Source: DASYLJ01 sp964432595
Lineage (GTDB): Bacteria > Desulfobacterota > Binatia > DP-6
DNA length: 64,000 nucleotides
NCBI GenBank assembly: GCA_964432595.1
Contig: CAYSOF010000006.1
Coordinates: 265,336-329,335, forward strand
Reading direction: 5' to 3'
Both the position numbers and the translations under genes were made by a program. Position 1 is the stretch's first letter. Every line of letters begins with the position of its first letter. Shown piece by piece: positions 17,716-26,546 of the stretch. Below the pieces are notes generated by a model, which was not told where the DNA came from, did not search any database, and was given only the letters and a program-made list of their open reading frames with translations.

Positions 17716-18483
17716 ATGGTTTCACCGTACTCCATGTCGACCGCACGCTTCGCCGCACGCACCGCCCTCGTCACCGGCGCCGCCTCGGGGCTCGGCGCCG
17801 CCACCGCGCGACGCCTCGCCGCGGAAGGCGCCACCGTCGCCTGTCTCGACGTCGCCGCCGAGGGCGCGCAGCGCACGGCCGAGGCGATCGGCGGCAGCGC
17901 GCGCGCCTACGCGGTCGACGTCGCCGATCCGGCGTCGGTGCGCGCGGGGGTCGACGCCGCCGCGCGCGACCTGGGACGGCCGTCCGTCGTCGTCAACTGC
18001 GCCGGCATCGGCCGCTTCTACCATTCGCACGAGATGCCGTTCGCCGATTGGCAGCGCATCATCGGCGTCAACTTGACGGGCACGTTCCTGGTGTCCCAGG
18101 CGGCGCTGCCGCACCTGCTCGACGGCGGCGGCACGATCGTCAACGTCGCGTCGAACGCGGGGCTGATGGGGCAGCCGTACAGCGCCGCGTACTGCGCGTC
18201 GAAGGGCGGCGTCGTCCAGCTGACGCGCGCGCTCGCCGACGAGTACATCGAGCGTGGCGTGCGCGTGAACTGCATCGCGCCCGGCGGCATCGACACGCCG
18301 CTGCAGGAGCAGTTCCGCAACGCCCCCGCCGGCATCGACTTCAAGAAGTTCGCCAAGATCCGCACGCCGCTCGGCACCGCCACGCCGGACGAGGTGGCGG
18401 CGCTGATCGCCTTCGTCGCCTCGGACGAGGGCCGCTACATGACCGGCGCGATCGTCTCGATCGACGGCGGCCTCACGATGTGA
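17716..18483 (+). CDS. Short-chain dehydrogenase/reductase
   Basis: A 255-residue classical SDR. It has the TGxxxGxG cofactor motif (TGAASGLG), a DVA segment after the second strand that favours NAD(H), the NCAG motif and the catalytic Ser, Tyr and Lys in NVASNAG and YCASK. The C-terminal IAPGGIDTPL and VSIDGGLTM are typical of 3-oxoacyl-ACP/3-alpha-hydroxysteroid reductase relatives. The start is uncertain: ATG 17716 directly abuts a GGAGG, too close for a good ribosome site, while ATG 17734 (six residues shorter) is 18 bases away. It follows the alpha/beta hydrolase and its end overlaps the converging GNAT gene by 11 bases. Confidence 0.92.
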   Translation: MVSPYSMSTARFAARTALVTGAASGLGAATARRLAAEGATVACLDVAAEGAQRTAEAIGGSARAYAVDVADPASVRAGVDAAARDLGRPSVVVNCAGIGRFYHSHEMPFADWQRIIGVNLTGTFLVSQAALPHLLDGGGTIVNVASNAGLMGQPYSAAYCASKGGVVQLTRALADEYIERGVRVNCIAPGGIDTPLQEQFRNAPAGIDFKKFAKIRTPLGTATPDEVAALIAFVASDEGRYMTGAIVSIDGGLTM

Positions 18484-19414
18484 CCGCGGCGCGCACCAGC
18501 TGGTGCGCGACCGTACGAAATCCCCGCGCGGCCCAGAAGCGGCGCGCCGGAGCGTTCGCCGCGTGGACGTGCAGCGCGACGTGGCGGTAGCCGATCGCGT
18601 GCACCCACCCGAGCGCCTCGACGAGCAACGCCGACGCCACGCCGCGTCCGCGCGCGTCGGGCACGACGATCGCCTCGGGCAGATGCACCGCCGCCTCCGG
18701 CAGATGCAGGCGCGAGAAGATCGCGCCCGGCGGCTGCAGGACGAGCATGCCGACGACGCGCCGGCCGTCGCGCGCGAGCCAGACGCCCGTGCGTGGATCG
18801 TCGAGCAGCCGCTGCTGGCGCGCGCGCTCCGCGTCGTCGTCGCCCTCGGGCGGCGGCAGCGACATCGGCGGCGCCGCATGGTGCGCCTGCTGCAGCCGCG
18901 CCAGCGCGACCATCGCGTCGAGATCGTCGAGACCGGCCTGGCGGATCGCCGCCGCACCCGGCGTTCCGGCGGACACGGGCAGCGCCGCCAGCGCGATCGT
19001 CAGCAGGTCGCGGAAGCCGAGCGCCGCGAATGCCGACTGCGCGGCGACGTCGTGCGCGCCCACCTGCACGTGCAGCTCCGAGCGCGGCAACCCGCGATCG
19101 AGCGCGGCCAGCAGCGGCGACAGGAGCGCGACGTCGTCCACCACCCAGCCAGCCGCCGGGACGATCGCCGCGCGGGACCGGAGCGGCGCGCCGAGCAGGA
19201 TGCCGCACACCACGCCGTCGCCGGCGATCGCCGCATGGCCGATGGCCCCCGGCATCGCGCGCGCGCCGTCGACGAGCGCGCGGGCGGCGGCGACGTCCAG
19301 GGCGGGCAGCAGCGGCTCGTACCGCCGTTCGCGCCGGTGACGGGCGACGAGCAACGGCGCCGCGGCGTCGGCGTGCGCTGGCAGCAGCGGGACGACGTCG
19401 GGATCGGTGCGCAC
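18473..19414 (-). CDS. Protein with two GNAT acetyltransferase domains
   Basis: A 313-residue protein with two GNAT folds. The C-terminal domain (~160-310) has a good acetyl-CoA motif A, VVPDARGRGVASALL, followed by the ALHVHAANAPARRFWAARGF strand-helix usual in active enzymes. The N-terminal domain (~1-150) keeps the fold outline (AAQSAFAALGF) but lacks a clear pyrophosphate loop and may be degenerate. The acceptor substrate is unknown. The start is a GTG at 19414; no strong ribosome site was seen. It converges with the SDR gene (11-base overlap) and lies 21 bases after the secreted protein gene on the same strand. Confidence 0.86.
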   Translation of the reverse strand: MRTDPDVVPLLPAHADAAAPLLVARHRRERRYEPLLPALDVAAARALVDGARAMPGAIGHAAIAGDGVVCGILLGAPLRSRAAIVPAAGWVVDDVALLSPLLAALDRGLPRSELHVQVGAHDVAAQSAFAALGFRDLLTIALAALPVSAGTPGAAAIRQAGLDDLDAMVALARLQQAHHAAPPMSLPPPEGDDDAERARQQRLLDDPRTGVWLARDGRRVVGMLVLQPPGAIFSRLHLPEAAVHLPEAIVVPDARGRGVASALLVEALGWVHAIGYRHVALHVHAANAPARRFWAARGFRTVAHQLVRAAVTS

Positions 19415-19435
19415 CTCGGAGCGTCTTCGGAGCGT

Positions 19436-20665
19436 CTAGGGAGCGGCCTGGGCGGAGTCCGGATCGACGATCAGCGACGACACGTCGACGACCTCGAAGT
19501 CGCTGCCGCGCACGGTCTTCAGCGCGCGCAGGTCGTCGTCGTCCCAGCGCCGGTCGGGGGCGCCGCTGATGAACCACGGCGAGCCGTTGTCGGCGAGGAT
19601 CATCCCGTAGCGCTTCAGGCCGGCGAGGATGACCTGGTTCGCGGGCGAGAAGCCCGACACGTCGAACGAGGCCTTCAGCCGCACGCGGATGCCCATCGGC
19701 GGCAGGGCGGGGTCGGTCGAGCTGCTCGCGTAGTGTCGCGCCGGCCAGACGTAGGCGCGCTGCGTGGCGCTCGCCGTGAAGCGGAGCGCGTGCGTCACCT
19801 CGCCGGCGACGACCTCGTCGTAGCGCAGCAGGCCCGCCAGGATCGACAGGCCCGCCGCGTCGGCCGACGTCCAGCCGTCGGGACGCAGCGCGTTCGAGCC
19901 GAGATCGAAGATCGCACCGCTGCCGGCGGTCCACGACGCGCCACGCCGGCGCGCCTTCGCGGCGAACACCTCCCACAGCCGGCACGTCCCCGCCTGCACG
20001 AGCAGCACATGCGCGTCGCCGAGGCCGACGCTCGGCTTCGGACCGCCCCCCTCGACCGGGACCTGCGGCGGCATCGGATACGGGCCGGGCTCGCTCTCGT
20101 CGGCGTACTCGAACGTGATGGGCACGTCGGGCTGCGTGGCGCCGATCACGACGTAGGGAATGCCGATCATGCGGCCCTGGTACGGTCCCGCGCCGAAGTC
20201 GGGATGCACCGTCGCGTCGGCGCCGATGCTCGCCACCCACGTGTCGGACATCGGGTGGACGGGCAGCGCGGAGACGTCGCGGTTCCAGACGTTGTCGGCG
20301 GGGAAGAGCGGACAGGGCAGCGCCTCCGACGACGGGAAGCAGCGCTTCACCCAGACGCTGCAACGCGACGGCCCGTCGTCCTCGAGGTAGAGCGTGCAGC
20401 CGGCGGGCGGCGACGTGCGCGCGGGATCGCCGATCGGCGCGAGCGCGCACTTGCGCACCTTGCCCTTCGCGACGCACGAGGCCGCGTCCGGAAACGCGTT
20501 CGTCGCCTCGCCGAAGCGCGTGCCCCAGCGCGGCGTGCCGACGACGTTCGTCGCGGTCACCGCGATGGTGCCGTCGCGGGCCGGGACGGCCTTGCACTTG
20601 GTCACCGCGGCGGCGGGCGACGCGAGCAGCAGCGGCAGGGCGAGCACGAGCCAGCGACGCGACAT
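19436..20665 (-). CDS. Conserved secreted protein of unknown function
   Basis: A 409-residue exported protein. The signal peptide is residues 1-20 (ending SPAAA). A Cys-rich segment at ~21-120 with six Cys is followed by a long conserved domain that starts PLFPADNVWNRDVSALPVHP and includes HPDFG, ITFEYADESEPGPYP, HALRFT, YVWPARHYASSSTDP and MILADNGSPWFISGAPD. I recognise this domain from many Actinobacteria and Acidobacteria, where it has no assigned function. The repeated acidic and aromatic motifs hint at a carbohydrate- or metal-active extracellular protein, but this is inference. It diverges from the TMEM165-like gene with an 84-base gap. Confidence 0.82.
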   Translation of the reverse strand: MSRRWLVLALPLLLASPAAAVTKCKAVPARDGTIAVTATNVVGTPRWGTRFGEATNAFPDAASCVAKGKVRKCALAPIGDPARTSPPAGCTLYLEDDGPSRCSVWVKRCFPSSEALPCPLFPADNVWNRDVSALPVHPMSDTWVASIGADATVHPDFGAGPYQGRMIGIPYVVIGATQPDVPITFEYADESEPGPYPMPPQVPVEGGGPKPSVGLGDAHVLLVQAGTCRLWEVFAAKARRRGASWTAGSGAIFDLGSNALRPDGWTSADAAGLSILAGLLRYDEVVAGEVTHALRFTASATQRAYVWPARHYASSSTDPALPPMGIRVRLKASFDVSGFSPANQVILAGLKRYGMILADNGSPWFISGAPDRRWDDDDLRALKTVRGSDFEVVDVSSLIVDPDSAQAAP

Positions 20666-20749
20666 GCGTCCACGTTCTGGGGGCGATCGGCCGGGTGTCA
20701 ATCACCACGTTGACGCACGTCCCGACTGCCGATAGCCGGGAAGGCCCCG

Positions 20750-21319
20750 ATGCACGCGCTTCTCGTTTCGACGCTCGTCGTCGCGATCGCCGAGATCGGT
20801 GACAAGACGCAGCTGCTCGCGATCGTGCTGGCGACGCGCTTCAGGCGCCCGCTGCCGATCATCGCCGGCATCTTCGCCGCCACCGTCGCGAACCACGCGC
20901 TCGCCGCGACGGCCGGCGCGCTGGTCTCCGATCTGCTGTCGGGGCCGTGGCTCCGCTACGCGATCGCGATCTCGTTCATCGCGATGGGCCTGTGGGCGCT
21001 GGTGCCGGACACGCTCGAGACGTCGGCCGACGATCGCCGGAGCGGCGGCGTGTTCATGACGACGCTGATCGCGTTCTTCCTCGTCGAGATCGGCGACAAG
21101 ACGCAGATCGCCACCGCGGCCCTCGCCGCGCGCTTCCAGGAGATCGCCGTCGTCACGATCGGCACGACGCTCGGCATGCTGCTCGCGAACGTGCCGGCCG
21201 TGTACCTCGGCGAGGCGGCGACCCGCGTCGTGCCGCTGCGTTGGGTGCGCATCGGCGCCGCGGCGATCTTCGTCGCCCTCGGCGTCTGGGCGCTGGTCGA
21301 CGCTATGGCGCCGCGCTGA
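20750..21319 (+). CDS. TMEM165/GDT1 family cation transporter
   Basis: A 189-residue inner-membrane protein with six hydrophobic segments arranged as two inverted three-helix repeats. Each repeat carries the family motif E-x-G-D-K-T: EIGDKT at residues 15-20 and again from E113. This family exports Mn2+ (MneA/Mnx) or exchanges Ca2+ and protons. Many members sit under a yybP-ykoY manganese riboswitch, but the 84-base leader here shows no convincing version of it. The 3' end overlaps the converging nucleosidase gene by 17 bases. Confidence 0.93.
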   Translation: MHALLVSTLVVAIAEIGDKTQLLAIVLATRFRRPLPIIAGIFAATVANHALAATAGALVSDLLSGPWLRYAIAISFIAMGLWALVPDTLETSADDRRSGGVFMTTLIAFFLVEIGDKTQIATAALAARFQEIAVVTIGTTLGMLLANVPAVYLGEAATRVVPLRWVRIGAAAIFVALGVWALVDAMAPR

Positions 21320-22454
21320 CGCCGCCGCGCGCGCGGAGCGCGCCGGCCAGCGTCGTCCGGCAGTCGCGTGGCAGCTTCTTCGTGCGGGCGACGGTGCGCG
21401 CCGCACGCCGCCACGTCGAACGCAGCCGCGCCGCCGTCCGCGACACGAGCGGCTGCGTGAGGAGGCCGCACGCGGTGTCGACGCGGCGGGTGATTCCCGG
21501 CGGCATCGTCACGCCGTCGCACGCCGGCGTCGCCGCCCGCGCCCAGTTGCAGGCGGCACCGGGTGCCACGCCGTCCGGCAGATCGTCGGGCGTCACCGCG
21601 GCGAGCAACGCCTCGACGACGCGCGCCGCGTTCTCGGCCGAGATGGCGTAGTACGCGAAGAACTGCGCCGGGAACCCGGGCAGGCCGAGCGGATCGCCGC
21701 CGCCGTCCGAGACGCCCCGCACGCCGAGGAACGGGATGCCGGCGCGCAGCGCGATTCGCGCGACCGCGGCGGTCTCCTGATCGACGGCGTCGGGGAACGC
21801 CGCGCCGCCCTGCGCAACGACCGCCGGCTGGATGCCCTCGTCACAGCCGAACACCGCCCCGCCGCCGGGCGTGCATCGGAGCGGGTTCGGCCCGAACGGA
21901 TCGGAGCTCTCGCCGTGGCCGCCGACCACGATGCGCGGCTCGTGCGTCATGCAGACCTGCTGCGCCGGCGCCTCGGGCGGCACGCCCGCACACTCCTCGA
22001 GCGGCAGCGCGATCGTGCGGCTCGCCGCGAGCAGCTCGGGGTCGACCGGATACACGCCCTGCCCGTCCGACCAGTCGTCGGGGATGACCACGTCGGCGAT
22101 GTTCTCGTCGCTGCCGGCGACGCCGGAGAAGAGGACGCTGCCGACGGCGAAGCGCGCGAGCGCCGCCTCGGTGGCCGCCGCCGCGTTCAACATGCCGATG
22201 CCCGTGCGCATGACGACGACGGGCGCGCCGCCGAGTCGACCGACGTAGAAGGTGTGCGGGCCCACGACCACCGTGTCGCCGACGGTCGTGCGTCGTAACA
22301 CCGCGCTCGTCTCCGCGGGGAACGCGGCCATGACGAGGACGTACGGCGTGGCGCACTCCTCGGACCCGAGACCACAGAACGGATCGGCCGGCGGCGCGGC
22401 GGCGCCCGCGGTCGTCGCGAGGACCAGGAGGCCGAGCGGCAGCCGGAGCCCCAT
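21303..22454 (-). CDS. Exported nucleosidase/phosphorylase-superfamily protein
   Basis: A 383-residue secreted member of the PNP/UDP phosphorylase superfamily. A signal peptide covers residues 1-20. The core has YVLVMAAFPAE, then VVVMRTGIGMLNAAAATEAAL and VLFSGVAGS, which align with the MTA/SAH nucleosidase glycine-rich strands. The late FLGVRGVSDGGGDP gives the conserved Arg and Asp that activate the purine. An insertion at ~150-215 contains four Cys, probably disulphide-bonded in the periplasm, and an Arg-rich tail follows residue 290. The superfamily cleaves N-glycosidic bonds of nucleosides; an exported form fits scavenging of extracellular nucleosides. It is convergent with the transporter and divergent from the RluA-type gene. 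Confidence 0.82.
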   Translation of the reverse strand: MGLRLPLGLLVLATTAGAAAPPADPFCGLGSEECATPYVLVMAAFPAETSAVLRRTTVGDTVVVGPHTFYVGRLGGAPVVVMRTGIGMLNAAAATEAALARFAVGSVLFSGVAGSDENIADVVIPDDWSDGQGVYPVDPELLAASRTIALPLEECAGVPPEAPAQQVCMTHEPRIVVGGHGESSDPFGPNPLRCTPGGGAVFGCDEGIQPAVVAQGGAAFPDAVDQETAAVARIALRAGIPFLGVRGVSDGGGDPLGLPGFPAQFFAYYAISAENAARVVEALLAAVTPDDLPDGVAPGAACNWARAATPACDGVTMPPGITRRVDTACGLLTQPLVSRTAARLRSTWRRAARTVARTKKLPRDCRTTLAGALRARGGVSAAP

Positions 22455-22515
22455 GGGCCACCTCTCGCACAGGCGGACGAATGGAATCCACCGCGATCGC
22501 GCGTAGGATGCGCGC

Positions 22516-23382
22516 GTGAACCGGGGATTCGCCTACGCCGAGACGATCGGGCCGCGCGCCGCGGGGGCGACGGTGCTCCATCATCTGGCAAGCAGCTACC
22601 GGCACTCCACGGCCCGCACGTGGGCCGAGCGGATCGACGCCGGGCAGGTCCACGTCGACGGTGTGGCGGCGCTGGCGACGACGCGACTCCGCGCCGGCCA
22701 GCGCCTGGTCTGGCACCGGCCGCCCTGGGACGAGCCGGCAGTCCCGCTCGGCTTCGCAGTGCTGGCCGCCGACGACGACCTGCTCGCGGTCGCCAAGCCC
22801 GCGGGGCTGCCGACCGCGCCCGCCGGCGGCTACCTCGCGCACACGCTGCTCTGGTGCGTGCGCGACCGGTATCGCGGCGCGACGCCGGTCCACCGCCTCG
22901 GCCGCGGGACGTCGGGCATCGTGCTGTTCGCGCGCACCGATCGTGCCCGACGCGCGCTGGCCGCCGCCTGGCGCGACGGCCGGGTCGAGCGCGTCTACCG
23001 GGCGCGCGTCGACGGTCCCGGGCCGGCCGCACCCTTCACCGTGGACGCGCCGATCGGACGCGTCCCGCATCCCGTCCTCGGCTCGGTGCACGCCGCGACC
23101 CCGCACGGCCGCGCGGCGCGCACGCACGTCCGGCCGCTCGGTGGAGCGGTCGTCGAGATCCGCATCGCGACCGGGCGTCCGCACCAGATCCGCATCCACC
23201 TGGCCGTCGCCGGTCATCCGCTCGCCGGCGATCCGCTGTACGGCCCGGGCGGCGTGCCGCGGTCGCGCGCACTGCCCGGCGAGGGCGGCTACGCGCTGCA
23301 CGCCATCCGTCTGGCCTTCCCCCACCCCGCAGACGGGCGGCCCGTCACGGTCGAGTGCGGGCCGCCGCCGGCCGTCCGCTGA
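22516..23382 (+). CDS. RluA-family pseudouridine synthase with HRLG in place of HRLD
   Basis: A 288-residue member of the RluA family. An S4-like N-terminal part (ERIDAGQVHVDG) precedes the catalytic domain, which has the usual AVAKPAGLPTAP and GRPHQIRIHLA motifs. The key motif reads PVHRLGRGTSGIVLFAR: residue 129, where the catalytic Asp of HRLD normally sits, is Gly (codon GGC at 22900-22902). As I recall, a subset of RluA relatives including plant organellar enzymes also have HRLGRGTSG, so this is a known subtype rather than a sequencing error, yet its activity is unclear. The start is GTG 22516. The next gene begins 41 bases downstream on the same strand. Confidence 0.88.
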   Translation: MNRGFAYAETIGPRAAGATVLHHLASSYRHSTARTWAERIDAGQVHVDGVAALATTRLRAGQRLVWHRPPWDEPAVPLGFAVLAADDDLLAVAKPAGLPTAPAGGYLAHTLLWCVRDRYRGATPVHRLGRGTSGIVLFARTDRARRALAAAWRDGRVERVYRARVDGPGPAAPFTVDAPIGRVPHPVLGSVHAATPHGRAARTHVRPLGGAVVEIRIATGRPHQIRIHLAVAGHPLAGDPLYGPGGVPRSRALPGEGGYALHAIRLAFPHPADGRPVTVECGPPPAVR

Positions 23383-23422
23383 CCGCTCGCAACTTCCCGG
23401 CCGCGCGCGCTATGGCGGATCC

Positions 23423-24298
23423 ATGCCCAGCGCGCACGCCGACGGCATCGACATCGAGTACGAGCTGAGCGGCCCCGCCGACGGACGGCCGCTGCTCCTG
23501 ATCCACGGCCTCGGGATGCAGCTCGTCCACTGGGACGACCGCCTCGTCGCCGCGCTGGCCGACGGCGGCCATCGCGTGCTGCGCTTCGACAACCGCGACA
23601 TCGGCCGCTCGACCTGGCTCGATCACCTCGACCTGCCCGACCTGCCCACGCTGATGTCCGGCGGACGCGCCGACCCGCCGTACACCCTATCCGACATGGC
23701 TCGCGACACCGCCAATTTGCTCGACGCCGTCGGCTGGTCGTCGGCCCACGTCGCCGGCGTGTCGATGGGCGGCATGATCGGACAGACGCTGGCCATCGAG
23801 CATCCCGCCCGGGTGCGATCGCTCACGTCGATCATGTCGTCGACCGGGGGGCCAGGCCTGCCGGGGCCGACCGCCGAGGCCACGATGGTGCTGATGACGC
23901 CGCCCCCGCCCGACCGCGACGGCGCGATCGCCGCCGGCGTCGCGGCATTCCGCGTGATCGGCAGCCCCGACTTCCCGACCGACGAGGCGGCGATGCGCGC
24001 GATGGCCGCCCGGGCCTACGACCGCGGCTTCCACCCGCTCGGCGTCGGCCGCCAGCTGGCCGCGATTCTCGGCTCGGGCAGCCGGCGCGAGCGCCTGGAG
24101 GGCGTCTGCGCCCCGACCCTGGTGATCCACGGCCGCGCCGATCCCCTGGTCCCCCTGCCCTGCGGCGAGGACACTGCGAAGGCCGTGCGCGGCTCCGAGC
24201 TCCTCGTGGTCGACGGGATGGGGCACGACCTGCCCGAGGCGCTCTGGCCCCGCCTCGTCGATGCGATCACGGCGCACACCGCCGCCGCGGATCGCTGA
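23423..24298 (+). CDS. Alpha/beta hydrolase
   Basis: A 291-residue cytoplasmic alpha/beta hydrolase with no signal peptide. The oxyanion region is LLLIHGLGMQLVHW, the nucleophile elbow GVSMGG (S114), the acid probably the Asp in HGRADPLVP and the base the His in GMGHDLPEAL. The early segment LRFDNRDIGRST is typical of the group that includes aclacinomycin methylesterase RdmC and similar esterases. The natural substrate is unknown. It is followed by a hairpin at 24325-24341, which probably ends the RluA-type/hydrolase transcript before fusA. Confidence 0.87.
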   Translation: MPSAHADGIDIEYELSGPADGRPLLLIHGLGMQLVHWDDRLVAALADGGHRVLRFDNRDIGRSTWLDHLDLPDLPTLMSGGRADPPYTLSDMARDTANLLDAVGWSSAHVAGVSMGGMIGQTLAIEHPARVRSLTSIMSSTGGPGLPGPTAEATMVLMTPPPPDRDGAIAAGVAAFRVIGSPDFPTDEAAMRAMAARAYDRGFHPLGVGRQLAAILGSGSRRERLEGVCAPTLVIHGRADPLVPLPCGEDTAKAVRGSELLVVDGMGHDLPEALWPRLVDAITAHTAAADR

Positions 24299-24324
24299 CG
24301 CCGGGTACCTCACGCGAACGACCC

Positions 24325-24350
24325 GACGCCCCCCGGGCGTCAAAATTTTA
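24325..24350 (+). terminator. Hairpin with A/T tract between the hydrolase and fusA
   Basis: GACGCCC pairs perfectly with GGGCGTC around a CCC loop (24325-24341) and is followed by AAAATTTTA. It sits 27 bases after the hydrolase stop. The T run follows four A bases, so it is a moderate rather than classical intrinsic terminator on the plus strand. It is one of the few AT-rich spots in this part of the window and also marks the start of the fusA leader. Confidence 0.6.
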
Positions 24351-24401
24351 CTCAAGAGGGGCTGCCTTTATGCCGACGATCGTGTAGCCTGGCCAGTTCT
24401 T

Positions 24402-26537
24402 ATGCCAAGCGCCCCCTCCATGGAGAACATCCGCAACATCGGCATCTCTGCCCACATCGACTCGGGCAAGACGACGCTGACGGAGCGCATCCTCTACTAC
24501 ACGGGTCGCATCCACGCGATCCACGAGGTGCGTGGCAAGGATGGCGTGGGCGCCAAGATGGACTCGATGGATCTCGAGCGCGAGAAGGGCATCACCATCC
24601 AGTCCGCGGCGACGTACTGCCTGTGGCGGGGCTCGCGCGACCACATGGCCGAGCACAACGTCAACATCATCGACACGCCCGGCCACGTCGACTTCACCAT
24701 CGAGGTGGAGCGCGCGCTGCGCGTGCTCGACGGCGCGATCCTCGTGCTCGATTCGGGCAAGGGCGTGCAGTCGCAGTCGATCACCGTCGACCGGCAGATG
24801 AAGCGGTACCGCGTGCCGCGCATCGCCTTCGTCAACAAGATGGACAACCCCGGCGCGAACTACGAGCGCGTCGCGGAGATGCTGAAGGAGAAGCTCCAGC
24901 ATCACCCCATCAAGCTGCAGATCCCGATCGGCGCCGAGGACAAGTTCGAGGGCATCATCGACGCCGTCACCGGCAAGGCGTACTACTTCGACGGCGACAA
25001 CGGCGAGAACATCCGCAAGGAAGACGTTCCCGCGGCGTTCGTCGAGCAGACGAAGAAGGCGCGCGAAGAGATCATCGAGGGCGTCTCCGAGGTCGACGAC
25101 GAGCTCGCCGAGAAGTACCTCGGCGGCGAGGAGATCAGCAACGAGGAGCTGCGCTCCGCTATCCGCCGCGCGACGCTCGGCCTCAAGATCACGCCCGTCA
25201 TGTGCGGCTCGGCGTTCCGCAACAAGGGCGTACAGCTGCTGCTCGACGCCGTCTGCATGTACCTGCCGAACCCGGCGGAGACCGAGCACGAGGCGTTCGA
25301 CCAGCAGGACAACGAGAACAAGATCCACCTCGCGCCCGATCCGGAGCGCGCGATGGTCGGGCTGGCGTTCAAGCTCACCCAGGACAAGTACGGCCAGCTG
25401 ACCTACTTCCGCATCTACCAGGGCACGGTGAAGACCGGCGACACCATCGTGAACACGTCGAACCAGCTACGGAAGGTGCGCGTCCCGCGCATGTTCCGCA
25501 TGCACTCCGACGAGCGCGAGGAAGTGACGTCCGCCGGCCCCGGCGACATCATCGCGTTCTACGGCGTCGAGTGCTCGTCGGGCGAGACGTTCACCGACGG
25601 CCAGCTCAACGTCACGCTCACCTCGATGCACGTGCCGGCCGCCGTCATCTCGCTGGCGGTGCGCCCGAAGGATCGCTCGGGCGAGCAGAACTTCTCGAAG
25701 GCGCTGAACCGCTTCACGAAGGAAGACCCCACGTTCCGCGTGCACCAGGACGAGGAGTCGGGCGAGACCATCATCAGCGGGATGGGCGAGCTCCACCTCG
25801 ACATCTACATGGAGCGCATGCGCCGCGAGTACAATTGCGAGGTCGTCGCCGGCAAGCCGCAGGTGGCGTATCGCGAGGCCGTCACGCAGCGTGGCGAGTT
25901 CATGTACACGCACAAGAAGCAGACGGGCGGCTCCGGCCAGTACGCGAAGATCGGCGGCTTCCTCGAGCCGCTGCCGAGCGACTCCGTCGAGGCCTACGAG
26001 TTCGTCGACGAGATCGTCGGCGGCTCGATCCCGCGCGAGTTCATCCCCGCCTGCGACAAGGGCTTCCGCGAGGCCGTCAAGAAGGGCTCGCTCATCGGCT
26101 TCCCCGTCGTCGGCGTCCGCGTGACGATCAACGACGGCGCGGCGCACGCGGTCGACTCGTCGGAAATGGCGTTCAAGACCGCCGCGCTGATGGGCTTCCG
26201 CGAAGGCTTCGACCGCGCCAAGCCGGTCATCCTCGAGCCGGTGATGAAGGTCGAGATCGAAGCGCCGTCGGAGTTCCAGGGCTCGGTCGTCGGGCAGGTG
26301 AACCAGCGCCGCGGCATGATCGTCGACACGGTCACCGACGGCGGCGACTTCACCGTCACGGCCGAGGTGCCGCTGAACAACATGTTCGGCTTCGCCACCG
26401 ACCTCCGTTCGGGCACGCAGGGGAAGGGCACCTTCACGATGGAGTTCGCGAAGTACGCCCCGCTCCCGCGCAACGAGCAGGACGAGATGATCAAGAAGAA
26501 CCGCGAGCGGATCGCGGCCGAGAACGCGAAGAAGTAA
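24402..26537 (+). CDS. fusA: Elongation factor G, mitochondrial/spd EF-G1 type
   Basis: The GTPase that drives ribosomal translocation; 711 residues. G1 is AHIDSGKT, G2 includes KGITIQSA, G3 DTPGH and G4 NKMD; domains II-V follow with GMGELHLDIYMERMRREY in domain III and the C-terminal GKGTFTMEFAKYAPLP. The N-terminus reads RNIGISAHIDSGKTTLTERI and then TGRIHAIHEVRGKDGVGAKM, which matches mitochondrial EF-G1 and the spirochaete/planctomycete/delta (spd) EF-G1 group more than the E. coli type. Members of that group specialise in translocation and leave ribosome recycling to a second EF-G. It is not in a str operon: no rpsL, rpsG or tuf is adjacent. ATG 24402 was preferred; ATG 24420 is an alternative. 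Confidence 0.96.
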   Translation: MPSAPSMENIRNIGISAHIDSGKTTLTERILYYTGRIHAIHEVRGKDGVGAKMDSMDLEREKGITIQSAATYCLWRGSRDHMAEHNVNIIDTPGHVDFTIEVERALRVLDGAILVLDSGKGVQSQSITVDRQMKRYRVPRIAFVNKMDNPGANYERVAEMLKEKLQHHPIKLQIPIGAEDKFEGIIDAVTGKAYYFDGDNGENIRKEDVPAAFVEQTKKAREEIIEGVSEVDDELAEKYLGGEEISNEELRSAIRRATLGLKITPVMCGSAFRNKGVQLLLDAVCMYLPNPAETEHEAFDQQDNENKIHLAPDPERAMVGLAFKLTQDKYGQLTYFRIYQGTVKTGDTIVNTSNQLRKVRVPRMFRMHSDEREEVTSAGPGDIIAFYGVECSSGETFTDGQLNVTLTSMHVPAAVISLAVRPKDRSGEQNFSKALNRFTKEDPTFRVHQDEESGETIISGMGELHLDIYMERMRREYNCEVVAGKPQVAYREAVTQRGEFMYTHKKQTGGSGQYAKIGGFLEPLPSDSVEAYEFVDEIVGGSIPREFIPACDKGFREAVKKGSLIGFPVVGVRVTINDGAAHAVDSSEMAFKTAALMGFREGFDRAKPVILEPVMKVEIEAPSEFQGSVVGQVNQRRGMIVDTVTDGGDFTVTAEVPLNNMFGFATDLRSGTQGKGTFTMEFAKYAPLPRNEQDEMIKKNRERIAAENAKK

Positions 26538-26546
26538 TCGCCGCCC

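Noticed and set aside
20666..20749. Manganese (yybP-ykoY) riboswitch before the TMEM165-like gene
   Set aside because: The 84-base leader is too short and shows none of the expected conserved stretches; only the family association suggested it.
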